DNA of 64,000 nucleotides from Ailanthus altissimus (lineage: Eukaryota; Streptophyta; Magnoliopsida; Sapindales; Simaroubaceae). The position numbers and the translations under genes were made by a program. Shown here one piece after another: positions 37,401 through 48,839 of this stretch (position 1 is its first letter; each line of letters begins with the position of its first letter). The stretch covers positions 20,573,001-20,637,000 of the forward strand of contig OX327706.1 of assembly GCA_946807835.1 (NCBI GenBank). Direction: 5' to 3'. The notes under the pieces were generated by a model. It was not told where the DNA came from, ran no database searches, and saw only the letters and a list, made by a program, of their open reading frames with translations.

Positions 37401-39170
37401 ATTGACGAATAGTTACTATTCATTATCATTTATTCGTAGAGTACATCCTTTATAAATTAACACTCTTGATATTAAAAAAACATGTTAATTAAGTAAATAT
37501 TAACTAGTTAATTAAATAATAAATTATTAATTTTATGCAAAACAAATTAAAATAACACAATTTCAAATTTTCAACCTTATGCTTAAATCATATAAGCTTT
37601 TAAAATACATTATTGTTACTAATTTATTGTAATCTTTTTAAAAAAATTATGGCGTAAGACAACCAAATTGAAAAAAGATAAATATTTTAAATGCAATCAA
37701 TCTTACAATTTTGGCTTGTATAATAAATATTTGGACAAATATAATTATAAAATACTTTTGGTATTGTAAAATTAGGTCTATAAATAATGACTTACAAGAA
37801 TTGAGAATAGTAATCAAAGAGTTATAGTGATTTAATATAATGAATGTCGAATATCTCTTACATTATCTCGGAGAAGACTACACAATTTAGAGATTTCGAG
37901 TGAGGATCAAATTATAAGAGAGTATTGTGGGGAATGATAAAGAGGACCAAGTTGAAGATGATTGTTTTGCTATCAAATCTATTTCACAAAAAAAAAAAAA
38001 TACTCAAAGTGACAATGACATTAAATAATTTTTTGTGAATGTCATGTTATAATTTTTTTTTTGTATTACGAAAAATTAAACATGAGATAAAATTTGATAT
38101 AAACTTTAATAAGAATTAAACAACATTAAATATGTATTTTATGAAGGCCTCGTAAACACATCATATGAATTTAGTTGATCATTAATTTACGTACTAAGTG
38201 AAATTTATATGCAAATGCAAGGTTTTTTTATAATGTATTATTTTTTAAGTTTATCAAATTATTAATTTAGCACATTGATTGATTGATAATAAATTATTAT
38301 TTAATTAAAATTATCAATTCATTAAATATTAATTTATCAGTATCTATTGTACTTCTTTTTTTATATTAATTAAAAATGTGAGACTAAAGAAAATTTTATT
38401 AATGAAAATAACACTCACTTATAAAAGTTAGAAACTGTTGGTACAATGCATATTTCAAATAATGTCATAACAATTAATAAATATTAATTCATAATATTTA
38501 TTGTAATTATTATATTATTAATATAGTAATTAATTACACTTATTCATAAATATTACTTTACATGTCATTCCAACTAAAACATAAATTTTGTTAAGTAACA
38601 AAAAACAATGAATCAAAATTTTACATGAATTCACTGTCATAAAAAAAATATTAATGAAAATCTCTTACAATGTTGAGACATTATCACAATTGTACTAACA
38701 TTAAACAGACACTAATATATTAAAAAAACAAAGCCATTGGGAAAAATAAATAGGCGATATCAGTGAGAAATGATTACGGACCCAAAATATAAATGATAAG
38801 TTTGTCGGTGACATGTAGATTAAAATTGCGCGTCTTTTTCTTACAATACAACTAATTATTAAGGGGACTAAGCTAACATAATCACAAATCACAAGCCAAA
38901 TCCAGCATAAGACTAAAGTTAAATTAGTGGGTTGTCACTAATTAATATTTAATAATCTGTTGCTTCATATCACATGCACCTAATGGGCCTCAACAATTTG
39001 GGCCCCAGACAGACTGTGTCGAGCGCCAATTTACAGTGTCACTTTGTTTGATACTTCAAGTGGGCCCCAAATTCTCTCGTTAATCAAACGGCTATTGCGG
39101 GCCCATTGAAGGTGGTCCCCTGTTTTTCAACGGGTCAGATTTAACAAAAAATCGTCCGTTACTTTTGACT
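37401..39170. other. AT-rich region upstream of the AGP gene
   Basis: No gene recognised. The last 250 bp carry promoter-type words: GGGCCC (about 39001 on), GGGCCC again at about 39098, and a TTTGACTT W-box-like core (about 39163). Confidence 0.4.
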
Positions 39171-39175
39171 TGGCC

Positions 39176-39183
39176 TATATATT
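39176..39183 (+). promoter_or_regulatory. TATA box of the AGP gene
   Basis: TATATATT lies 69-76 nt before the ATG, followed ~30 nt later by the CA-rich CACTCACTCACTCAATC stretch, a plausible transcription start region. Confidence 0.6.
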
Positions 39184-39251
39184 ACTCTCTTTGCCACTAT
39201 TGCTAGTGTCACTCACTCACTCAATCTAAACGCGTAATCAACTCAAAGCCA

Positions 39252-40626
39252 ATGGATCGTAAGAGCCTACTTGCATTTGCATTCATCTGCGTCATTGTCG
39301 CCGGTGTCGGCGGTACAGGTCCGGCGGCTGCGCCGTCAACAACCCCTGCCAAGAGCAGCAGCCCAGCTTCCGCTCCTGCGAAAGCGCCGGCTACAGCTAC
39401 TGCCACAGCTCCAGCAAAAGCCCCGGCTAAACCTAACTCACCAGCCCCGGCCGCTGTTCCGGCTGCAGCTCCGGCTAAAGAGAATGTTCCAGCTCCGGTA
39501 CAAGCTCCCACATCGACTCCACCGGCGGCTACTCCTGTGAGTTCGCCTCCAGCTCCGGCTCCCGTAGCGAAATCTCCTCCAGCTCCGGCTCCCGTAGAGA
39601 AATCGCCTCCAGCACCTACTCCCACAGCCTCGCCGGAGAGTGCGCCAGCCGCTCCATTGGCTTCGCCGCCTAAGGCTGAGGTGCCTGCCCCGGTTCCTAG
39701 CAAGAAGAAGTCGAAGAAGCACCATGCGCCGGCTCCTTCCCCGGATTTGTTGAGCCCACCAGCCCCGCCGACAGAGGCTCCTGGGCCGAGCTTGGAGGCG
39801 TCATCTCCCAGTCCAGCTGTGGCTGACGACCAGGTACGTTAGGTCCTTTTTGAGTTCATGATTTTACTTGTTTGTGTCTAACGTATGTCTGGTCTGGATA
39901 CGCTGCCAGATCTAGAACCCTAAATAGAAAGATCTCTACGCTCTTAATTTTTAATTTTTTGTGTGTAAGTTTAGGTTTAGTGAATTCGATTTATTACACC
40001 TAAAACGAACCATATCAATATTAATATCATTGTGCTTCGCGTGGCGCTAATCATTGTCGCCGTGTTCATTGTCATTGTATTGTGGAGTTACTTGTTTAGT
40101 CTCTGTTTCAGTACCCGTGACCTGTTGTGTCCTTGGAGCGTGTGAGATGCACTGTACCCTCCATCCAATAATACCGAAGAGTAATGTTAACCGAATATTA
40201 TTTTAAATTATATTTAAAAATAATGTATAAAGTAAACATTAAATATAATAAATAGTTTTAAAATTTATACTAATTTATTTAATATTTATTTGACGCCTAT
40301 TTTTTTAAATTTAAAATATAATTGTAATATCATTACAGAATATAATAGAAAATCTTTTTTTTTTTTGTCCCGGGCCACTGATGCTCATTGGGTGGGTTGT
40401 TAGCATGTGTTAAATAATCAAAAGAATTAATTTTCACGCCGGGAAATAAGGACTGAAGTCCATATCATAATTGAACACAGTATTTAGTAATTTTCGGGAT
40501 CTAAGTTCTAATGTTTTTGAATCTGTGGTTCAAATTTGACAGAGCGGAGCAGAAGCGATCAGGACCGTTCAGAGGATGGTGGGCGGATTGGCCTCGGGAT
40601 TAGCTGTGCTGGCTTTCATCTTCTAG
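39252..40626 (+). CDS. Lysine-rich classical arabinogalactan protein, GPI-anchored
   Basis: Two exons: 39252-39833 (194 codons) and 40543-40626 (27 residues and TAG), 221 residues in all. Residues 1-~21 are a signal peptide (LLAFAFICVIVAGVGG). Residues ~22-190 are Ala/Pro/Ser/Thr-rich with AP, PA, SP and TP dipeptides, the substrates for prolyl hydroxylation and arabinogalactan addition. A short Lys-rich stretch KKKSKKHH sits at 151-158, typical of the AGP17/18/19 group. Exon 2 encodes SGAEAIRTVQRMV then GGLASGLAVLAFIF, a GPI-anchor addition signal with its cleavage site near the SGA. The protein should be secreted and tethered to the outer plasma-membrane face or released to the wall. A 10-residue KSPPAPAPV(A/E) unit repeats near 105-124. 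Read unspliced, the gene would end VR-stop without an anchor. Confidence 0.92.
39834..40542 (+). other. Intron separating the AGP backbone from its GPI signal
   Basis: GACCAG|GTACGT donor and TTTGACAG|AGCGGAGC acceptor, phase 0, 709 bp, AT-rich in the middle. No element recognised within it. Confidence 0.85.
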
Positions 40627-42555
40627 TTCCAGAGAGAGATCCCACTTGTGTTATTTATTTATTTATTTATTTTCTTACCCCATGTTCACTGTGTTATTAC
40701 GAATTTCCTTCACCTTTTGATATATTTAATTACCATTTGTTGGTTTGATTATTTATCATTTATCACACTGTCAGTATTGAATATTGATGATGGGGTTCAC
40801 TCATCGCTGAGCTGGTGGTTACTGGTTACCACATTTGCTTTTGTATTCTTTCGGTGAAGGTTGAGTTGATGGGATGCTTCGTAGTTTTTTATGGACTCTT
40901 GTCGGGTACTTTTATCTTTCTCTTTTTTTTTTTTGTTTATATTCCTTGCTTTCCTTTCTCTCTCTGGCAATTTGGCTTTATTTTCACCTTTTTTTTTTCT
41001 TGGGAAAAAAATTGTTTATTAAGTCACTCCGGCAATTTACTTCGCAAATGGCATCTAGAGGAGAGAGGTAAAGGGCTAATGGTGTCCGTTTGAGATCGGA
41101 TCAAGAAGTTTGATTGATTCATAAGAAAATAAAATCTAAGAAGTTACAGAGACAATAAAATTTTGCTTAGTTTTTGTATATCAAAATCAATCCACACGTT
41201 AATTGTAAAATTTGGATAAGTTTTTCCGACGGAAGTTCATATAAATTTGCGGATACAAAATAGATTTATTGAAAAGAAACAATTTGATCTGAGTCTCAGC
41301 ATTTGAAACTATTAGCTGTTGGGGTGCACAGCCCATATTCACCGAAACGACATTGTTTTTTGTTTGATGAAATATAAGATCCAGATATATGTCATTATGA
41401 ATCTCCTTGAGCAATGGCGAAGGAATTATTGCACCTTGTTAAGCACAAATCAAATAACCATTGTTGCAAGAGAATTAAATACCGACAAAAGAGAAAGGCA
41501 GTGTAGTGTGAGACTTGTGATTCTTTCTCTTTCCGAGTCTTTTCATATTCCTAATTTCTAAAGCTGTTGCCAGGGCAGAATAAAATCATTTTGCTTTTTC
41601 AAGCAAATGCAAAGTCACTATTTATTTTCGTGTTTCACGAAAAAGCAATGGCGTGCTGGAACCGAAAGCCAAGATGTGCAGATATGTAGCATTTTATTTT
41701 ATTTTACTCATTTCAATAATCATTACATTTTTAAGTTCAAAATATAACTTATAAATTAAAATATATAATTAAATTTAGAGATATGTAACAAATTTTAGAA
41801 CCAGTAATTAAAAAAATTAAGATTCTAGTTACATCATACAACCTCTCCATTTGACTCTTCGGTCTTCCCACTCTCCTTGCAAAATGAGTTTAGTAATCTA
41901 ATCTTAAAACAAATACGAAAATATTTTTAGATTGTATTTAAAGATCTTTTTCTAAAACCCCTGATCAAACATGGTTTTTCTATATTCTCTATTGTTAATA
42001 ACAAACTACAAATAAGTAACACTTTATTTCAATTTTGAAATAAATATCTGTGTGTATAACATCAACAACAATGTTACATAACTTAAAAATTTTTTTTCAC
42101 TAACAATGCTTTACATTCAATTTTTTTTTTAAAATTTAAAATTTGTATCTTAATTAAAGTGATAATTAAATTATTATAGCATGTTAACAATAAGATAATG
42201 TCGCGTGTTTGCAATTCAATTGTAACAAATTGAAAAAACTCGTTCGGATTTATAGCTGCATTACTCTTTATCTTTATTTGTTTTGTCACGTTTGATATAG
42301 AAATAGACAAAAATGCCTTTTAAAATTATAATTGTAGAAAGTAGTAATTTAATTTTTTTTTAATAAATGAACAATCTCGTTACATGCTTTTTGGACACGC
42401 AAACTAGCTGATGCGATGAACTTGGGTTATTTCGGCCATTATTTGGTGTCTATAGATGTATGCATAATCTGAATTGAAGTTGTTGGGCCATTTATGTAAA
42501 GCCGAACCAGCTCTCGTGCACAATTCAAAACAGAGTCAGTTTATATTAAAAGAAG
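40627..42555. other. AGP 3'UTR and intergenic DNA
   Basis: T-rich sequence to about 41080 is probably 3'UTR and downstream DNA (no confident poly(A) signal picked). 41100-42555 is AT-rich with no supported gene. Confidence 0.45.
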
Positions 42556-42982
42556 TTCAACTCTACGGAGGCCATCATCCCTTGTGAGTTTTCTCTCTGG
42601 ACAGAGCATAACTCATGTAGTTGTAGCGAAGTCTTTATGGCGTCTTAACTCACTCCAACCGTGAGTGTAGTGATAGGAAAAACTCATTCATTATCAAAAC
42701 AGTTAGATTTAAAGCTGGTTGGTGGGTACTGAATCAAAAGGTGGAACTCTTCTTAAAATAGTATGCTGTTATGGATTGAACATCTCATAAAACTATGCAG
42801 TTCGCTGGCAATATCAAAAGAAGAAAACACAGTGATAGAACTTGGTGGCCGTATGAAAGAGAAGGGAGATAGGATGAAGGCAGGATGCATAGTGGAAAAG
42901 TACTGTCCAAACGTGCTGTAAACCGTGAAGCCTTTAGAATGATTATGCAACAGGTTTAGAGTCGGTCAAAAAAAGTCTATTT

Positions 42983-43375
42983 TTGGGTGCAAGCCACAAT
43001 TTTCCAGTCACTTACATGCATAAAGATGTAATAAGGATGTTGGGGAATAAGATTGGTAAAGTTGAAGAAGTTGAACTGAACGATAGAGGAGGATGCATAG
43101 GAAAGTATGTCAGAATTAGAATTAGAATCGATATCACTAAACCCCTACGTCGATTCTTGAAAGTTAAAGAGTCCCAAATACAAATGAAGAAGCCATCATG
43201 CTAATCCTATATGAGAAGCTCCTCGAATTTTGCTATTGGTGTGGACGGATTGGCCACACCCATAGAGAGTGTAAGGAGATGAAGACTAGAAGTTCTAGTG
43301 ACCAGGCATATAATGCCAGTACTGAGGAGGAAGAGTTTGCTTTTGGGGTATGGATGAGAGCTGAAAGCCCATGAC
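42983..43375 (+). pseudogene. LINE ORF1 remnant with CCHC zinc knuckle
   Basis: KYVRIRIRIDITKPLRRFLK is the conserved strand preceding the knuckle in plant L1 ORF1 (DUF4283-type) proteins. After a stop and frame change, CYWCGRIGHTHREC (43231-43272) is a complete CX2CX4HX4C knuckle. ORF1 binds the element's RNA. The 5' part (~42.7-42.98 kb) is recognisable only in fragments. Confidence 0.7.
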
Positions 43376-44218
43376 AAAGACGTAAACAGAGACAATCAAC
43401 AAAAAGAAAAAAAAGAGGAAGGAATGAGATCACCACAAGGAAAAGATGATCTGGAAAATAAATACTACTTAAAAAACCTACAAGATGTAAAAGAATCGAA
43501 CAATTTTGAAGGAAGAGGAAGCTATAACTGAGATTACAAATAAACGGATAACAACAATAACCTGGATGGTCCTTACCCGGATTTAGAAAGTAACAAAGGG
43601 CTAGAGCTTACCCAGAATTCAAGAAAATTGGGGGGGACTTCCAAGATCATTAATGAGAAAGGATTAGCTGGGGGCGTGATGGAAATTGACTTGGGAGAGG
43701 TAGGCATCTACAAGCAAAGCTCCAACAGGAAAGATGGAAAACAATTAATGGTAAAAGATATGAAAGGAAAAGAGGGAAAATTGAATCATGGTGGAATTTA
43801 TTAGCGCCAATGAAAGTGAAGTGAATGAACAAAACTGGATTGGCCCAAAAACTCAAATCCATCAGGCTCCAGTTGAACCATCATTGGGCCTTAGAAATTT
43901 TAAGCCTAAACAACTTTAAAAGGGATGGAAGGCCTGACGAGAAAAAAAAGGAAAGCGGAACTAATGGGCTGGGCCGAAATTAGACAAAAGGCCCGAACTG
44001 AAGAGAAGTAAGTGATGAAGTTCAAAGTCCCGAGAACAAAAAGAACAAAACTGAAGCTGGTGGGAACCAAAATTTTGTTACTATGGAAGTTCAGGAAAGC
44101 GCATATGACTAATCAAATATTTGTAGATTATGATGATCCAGAGCTAGAACGTCTGAGGCATGGCGAGTCCTCGGATGATCCAAAGCCTAAAAAATACTCT
44201 CCAAGTGAATAAATCGGA

Positions 44219-46083
44219 GGTTGTCTTCATTTGTGAAATTAAGTTGCTAATAGCCTCTACGAGGAAGATAGAAGTAAGCCAAAATTTGATAATTGCTTTG
44301 CTATTAATAGAAAGGGTTTAGGTGAGGGCATTGTTTTGTTATGGAATAATGAAGTCAATGTGCAAGTTATGTCTATAGGAGGCATCACATTGATGCCATA
44401 GTCTTGGACAGTGTCTCGAAGCTATAGAGATACACTGATGTATACGGTTTATCAGAGAATAGTCAAAAAAACAAAACATGGAAGCTGCTCAAAAGGTTGG
44501 CAGAGTTGTCTCATCTCCTCTGAATTTACAATGGAGATTTTAATGAGATTTTGAAATGGGAGAAACATATAGAGGCTTTTCAAGAGGAACTATTGCCATT
44601 GATGGGTTTAGGGAAGCAATCAGGTTTTGTAACTTTCAAGGTATGGGCAAGGTCTTGTGTAGGAAAGGCTTAACAGGTTCTTATGTGATGATAACAGGAG
44701 TAAGCTCTATGACAAGGTCTAATTGCATTATTTTACAGCCACTGGCTCTGACAACTGTCCCCCTACTGATGGAAACTTCAGAGGTTCAAAGATGGACTTT
44801 AAGGAGAAGAAAGATAGTATCTAGATTCCATTATGACTTTTGGAATACCAATGGGGAATGCAAAGAGATTTGTGAAATCTTATTGGGAGTATTCTAGAGC
44901 AGGTAATGAAAATGAGACAGAAATTTGTAGACAAATTAAAGAAGGTCTCAGGGAGTGGAGCAAAAAAACTTTTGAGGGAAGATCAAAGAAACTGAAGCAG
45001 TTAAAAACAATACAACCTGGACTAGAAGTAGTATGATAACCCATATGAGGTGAAGAAGTTAGAAAAAAGGATTGATCACTTGTTATTGGAGGAAGAATTA
45101 TACTGGAAACAAAGATCAATGGTTGTCTGGCTTAAAGTGGGAGACAAACACAATTTTTTTTTATCCAATGGCTACCAATAGGAGAAAAAGGAATGAGATT
45201 AAAGGAATTGCAGATGTTGATGGCCATTAGAAAGAAGAGCCCTAGGAAGTAGAGCAAGTGATCTGTGATTATTTCAAAACACTTTTCACTTCAGCTAAGC
45301 TAATAGAATAGCAGCTAAATGAAGCCACATTAGGAATTGAGCATAGAATTTTAGAAGAGATGAACCAGCAATTATGCAGAGCTTGTACCAGGGATGAGGT
45401 TGTGAAGGTAGTCTGGCAATCTAACCCAGCAAAAGCTCTTGGACCTGATGGCCTTTCTACAGGTTTTTACCAACATCAATGGCTTACTGTTGGGGAGAGT
45501 ACCATCAATACATGTTTGAACATTCTAAACCATCAATGTTATATCTTTGCTTTAAACCATACTCTAATAGCTCTAATTCTAAAATCTGCAAAAACCTCAA
45601 CAGCCTAAAGATTTAGACCTATTTGACTATCCAAAATTTGCAAAACCCCAACAGCCTAAAAATTTAGATCTATTTAACTATCCAAAATTTGCAAAACCTC
45701 AACAGCCTAAAGATTTAGACCTATTTGACTATGTAATGTAATATATAGACTGATTGCAAAACTATTGCAAATAGGCTTAAAAATACTCTCAATTATATCT
45801 TATCTCTTAATCAAATTGTCTTCTTACTTAGAAATTAATTAATGATAATACAATCTTAGGCTATGAATGCTTATATAGTATTAGAAGTAAAAAAAATAGA
45901 AAGATTGGCTTTATTATTTTGAAATTAGATATTAGTAAAGCCTATGATAGCTTAGAATGACTTTTATTAAGGAGAGTAATAGACGAGCTTGGTTTTGCAA
46001 GCTTTTGGGCTAGGCTAATCATGGGATGTATCTCCACCATTTCTTTTTTTGTCATAACTAATAGAGAAATCAAAGGTTTTTTC
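44219..46083 (+). pseudogene. LINE ORF2 remnant: endonuclease and N-terminal reverse transcriptase
   Basis: Opens with EVVFICEIKL, matching the endonuclease start of plant L1 ORF2, then in changing frames ELYWKQRSMVVWLKVGD (RT approach), GPDGLSTGFYQHQWL (45451 on) and KLDISKAYDSLE (45916 on), the first RT catalytic block, followed by a stop. Contains a local triplication (45588-45732). Ends at the solo LTR. Confidence 0.75.
45588..45732 (+). repeat. 51/52-bp tandem triplication inside the LINE
   Basis: Units start at 45588, 45640 and 45691, each beginning GCAAAA(A)CC(C/T)CAACAGCC and containing ATTTAGA(C/T)CTATTT; the third is cut at ~42 bp. It falls at the conserved RT segment that normally reads FRPISL. 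Units differ by a few bases. Confidence 0.8.
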
Positions 46084-48834
46084 TGTAGCAACCAGTATCC
46101 ATAATCGATAAGAATAAGTATTTATATACGTATTTTATTTGTATGTAGGTGATACTTGATTTATGTATTGTTATTAGTAGTGTTTGTATAGGTTAAGGAC
46201 ATACTATTAGTATTGAATTTAATTGCAAGACTTTAGATTCATTTTAGGGACCAAATTATAATACTTTGAAAGTTTTGGGGGCAAATTCATAAATACTAAA
46301 AATTAGCCTCTTAGTATAAAAATACACTTTTGAAACCCTAATTTACTCATTTTTGAGTCGAGCTACCCCTTTAGAGAGAGAAAATAGAGAAATAGAGGGG
46401 AGAGAAAGAGAAGAAGAAGAAGAAAAAGAAGAAGAAATTGAAAATTTGGATTTTAAGAAGTATATCACAACTATTTCTCAATTTATTGGTGTTAATTAAG
46501 TTAATTCCTTTAATTTTGATTTCTAAAAATATGTATAATTGAGGATTTGATGTGTATTTCGTAAGATATTGTGAGAATTGATGATGATCTATGTAGATAG
46601 CTTGATAAATCTTGATGAATTGCAGAATTTCTACTTGATAGTCTATTGATCCAGGAATTTTATAAATTGTTGTGATTCGATTCTGATTTTAAATTTTGAT
46701 TATATGAAATTAGACATGTTTAGAATTATCTGAGACTTTGAATCGATTAAAAATTTCAGAAATTGAATTTTTAGTGAATTTATCAAAATGACCCTGAAAT
46801 TCTGAAAATTTCCTGTGTGAATAGTATGATACAGTGACAAATAATTTCTGATCTACTTAATGATCTTCAAAAATTACAAATTTATGGAATATAATAATTT
46901 TATATGTTTAATATGACATACTCAAAATTGAGAATTTAGATCGATGTGGTTACATTGTTATAATTTTCTAAAGAGTGTCAGCTCATTACAGTATTTGATT
47001 AACAGATTTTTAAAGTTATAGAATAAAATAGTTTTAAAATACTTTTGGCAGTGATTTTGAAGTGAAATACTTATCATGAATTTAGATATGTGTCAAGAGT
47101 ATTTCGGGGATAGTTTTATAATTTTTGAGTTGGTATATGATTTTATACAATTGGGAGATTGAATATTGTTCAGTAAACATCTTGATCCTGTCAGGATAAT
47201 AGTTTGATTTGATGGTGTTTATGGAATAGATTGTGTAGGAATTATGATATAATATTCATACATAAGAAGGATATATGAGTTAAGAATGATATATTCTGAT
47301 TTTGGAGTAATTGGACATCATTTGATATATAAATGTTTTTTGTTAAGTGTAAGTGGTTAGAATGATAGGTTTTGAGAAACTAAGTAATTAGACCAATTTA
47401 ATGTGATAAGTGCAATAAGTATAATTTTGTAAGCTATTTAAATTATTTTGTGTGAGTTGAACATAGATCCATTTTTTTAATTTTTTTGATTAATTTATGA
47501 GGCTTATGAAAGGATTAATTTCTATTGATAGGTTAAGAAGAATTAAGCCTTGTACCCGAAAGTGCTAAGAGGTAAGTATACTAGACTTTTTTTTTCTTCT
47601 GAAATCACAATAAACATAATAATTATTTTGTATGATTTTGTAAATGTGATTATGAATATGTTTATGTTATGTTAAAGTATATTTTGATATGAAATGTGAA
47701 GATATGTATTTATGAATATGAGTATGGACATACATGACATATATATGTTTTTGAAAGTGAGCTTTCAAAGTGAAATGTGTTTAACAAAGAGAGCTTTTGA
47801 AGTGTAATATGTCCATGAGAAATATTTTGTATTTTGAGGGTACTTGAACTCACTGTTAACTTAGTAGGCATTTTATGTGATTTGTGGAACCTTTATGTGT
47901 GGCCTTTCCTTCGGGATTGGTATATGTTATGTGTTCCGTATGTAGGGAGGATCCTATTGGTACCTAAAGGAAGAGTGAGTCATCACATTCGTGTAGTGGA
48001 GTATTGGTACATGTGAGAGGACTTACCGATGATTAGGGTGAGAGTTTGGCTTTTACCTTCGGGCATTAGCATTATATATGTGTGATTTACAAACCTCACT
48101 TGTACTATTCCTCTCATACGGTATGTCACCTACGAGTGACATTTGACTCATTATGCGATATGTGATATGTAAGTCCTACTAAGAAGTAGTTGAGTGATGG
48201 TATTCCTATTATATATTTTGAAAGAATGTGTAAGCGTTTACATGACATGTGATTTAATAAGATTATAATTTTGATTGATCACAACATATCATACATATAT
48301 ATTGTGTACATATATGTATTTGTATTTGATATATGAAAAACTAGCATGCTTACTGAGTTTTATACTCATTATATTTTATGGTGATTTCAGGTAAATAAGG
48401 TACATGTGTGCTTAGCAGATTTGGCAAGACTTCTGCTGTTTCTTGGGTTCCCTAAGTTGCTAGATTGTTGAGTGTTTCATTTGGGGACACGTGGGATAAG
48501 ATATTTGATTTGTCCCTATTGAATAAATACTTATGTATTATTTTATTATGTGTGGTTGGATTTGGTTTAAGTTTCACCAAGTGTGGTTATTGGTTGATTT
48601 TAAGTAAGAATTTACAATGAATATATTCTGGGCTTCCGGTAACAAAGTTGCTACTGGTGACGTAGTAGAGTGTTAATCTCTGAGAAAATTCTGCGTATCT
48701 CCGGTTTACTAATTGTCCCAGTCATAATTCAATTGTTATAATTCTGAAAAAAAAAATTGAAATGAATGTTTATATATTATTGAATGAATGTAAGTGATGT
48801 CGTATGTCAGATCTTTTGGGTCTGGGGCGTGACA
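46084..48834 (+). mobile_element. Solo LTR copy 4 (2,751 bp), inserted in the LINE
   Basis: Begins TGTAGCAACCAGTATCC and ends GGGTCTGGGGCGTGACA, flanked by perfect 5-bp duplications TTTTC (46079-46083 and 48835-48839). It is the reverse complement of copies 1-3. TATAAAAATAC at 46315-46325 is followed by a GAGAGA/GAAGAA-rich leader, supporting + as sense. No internal domain or second LTR. It sits inside the RT domain of the LINE. Confidence 0.87.
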
Positions 48835-48839
48835 TTTTC

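Noticed and set aside
39221..39725. Long minus-strand frames opposite the AGP gene
   Set aside because: Mirror of the Ala/Pro-rich codons; Gly/Ala/Arg-rich text with no family features.
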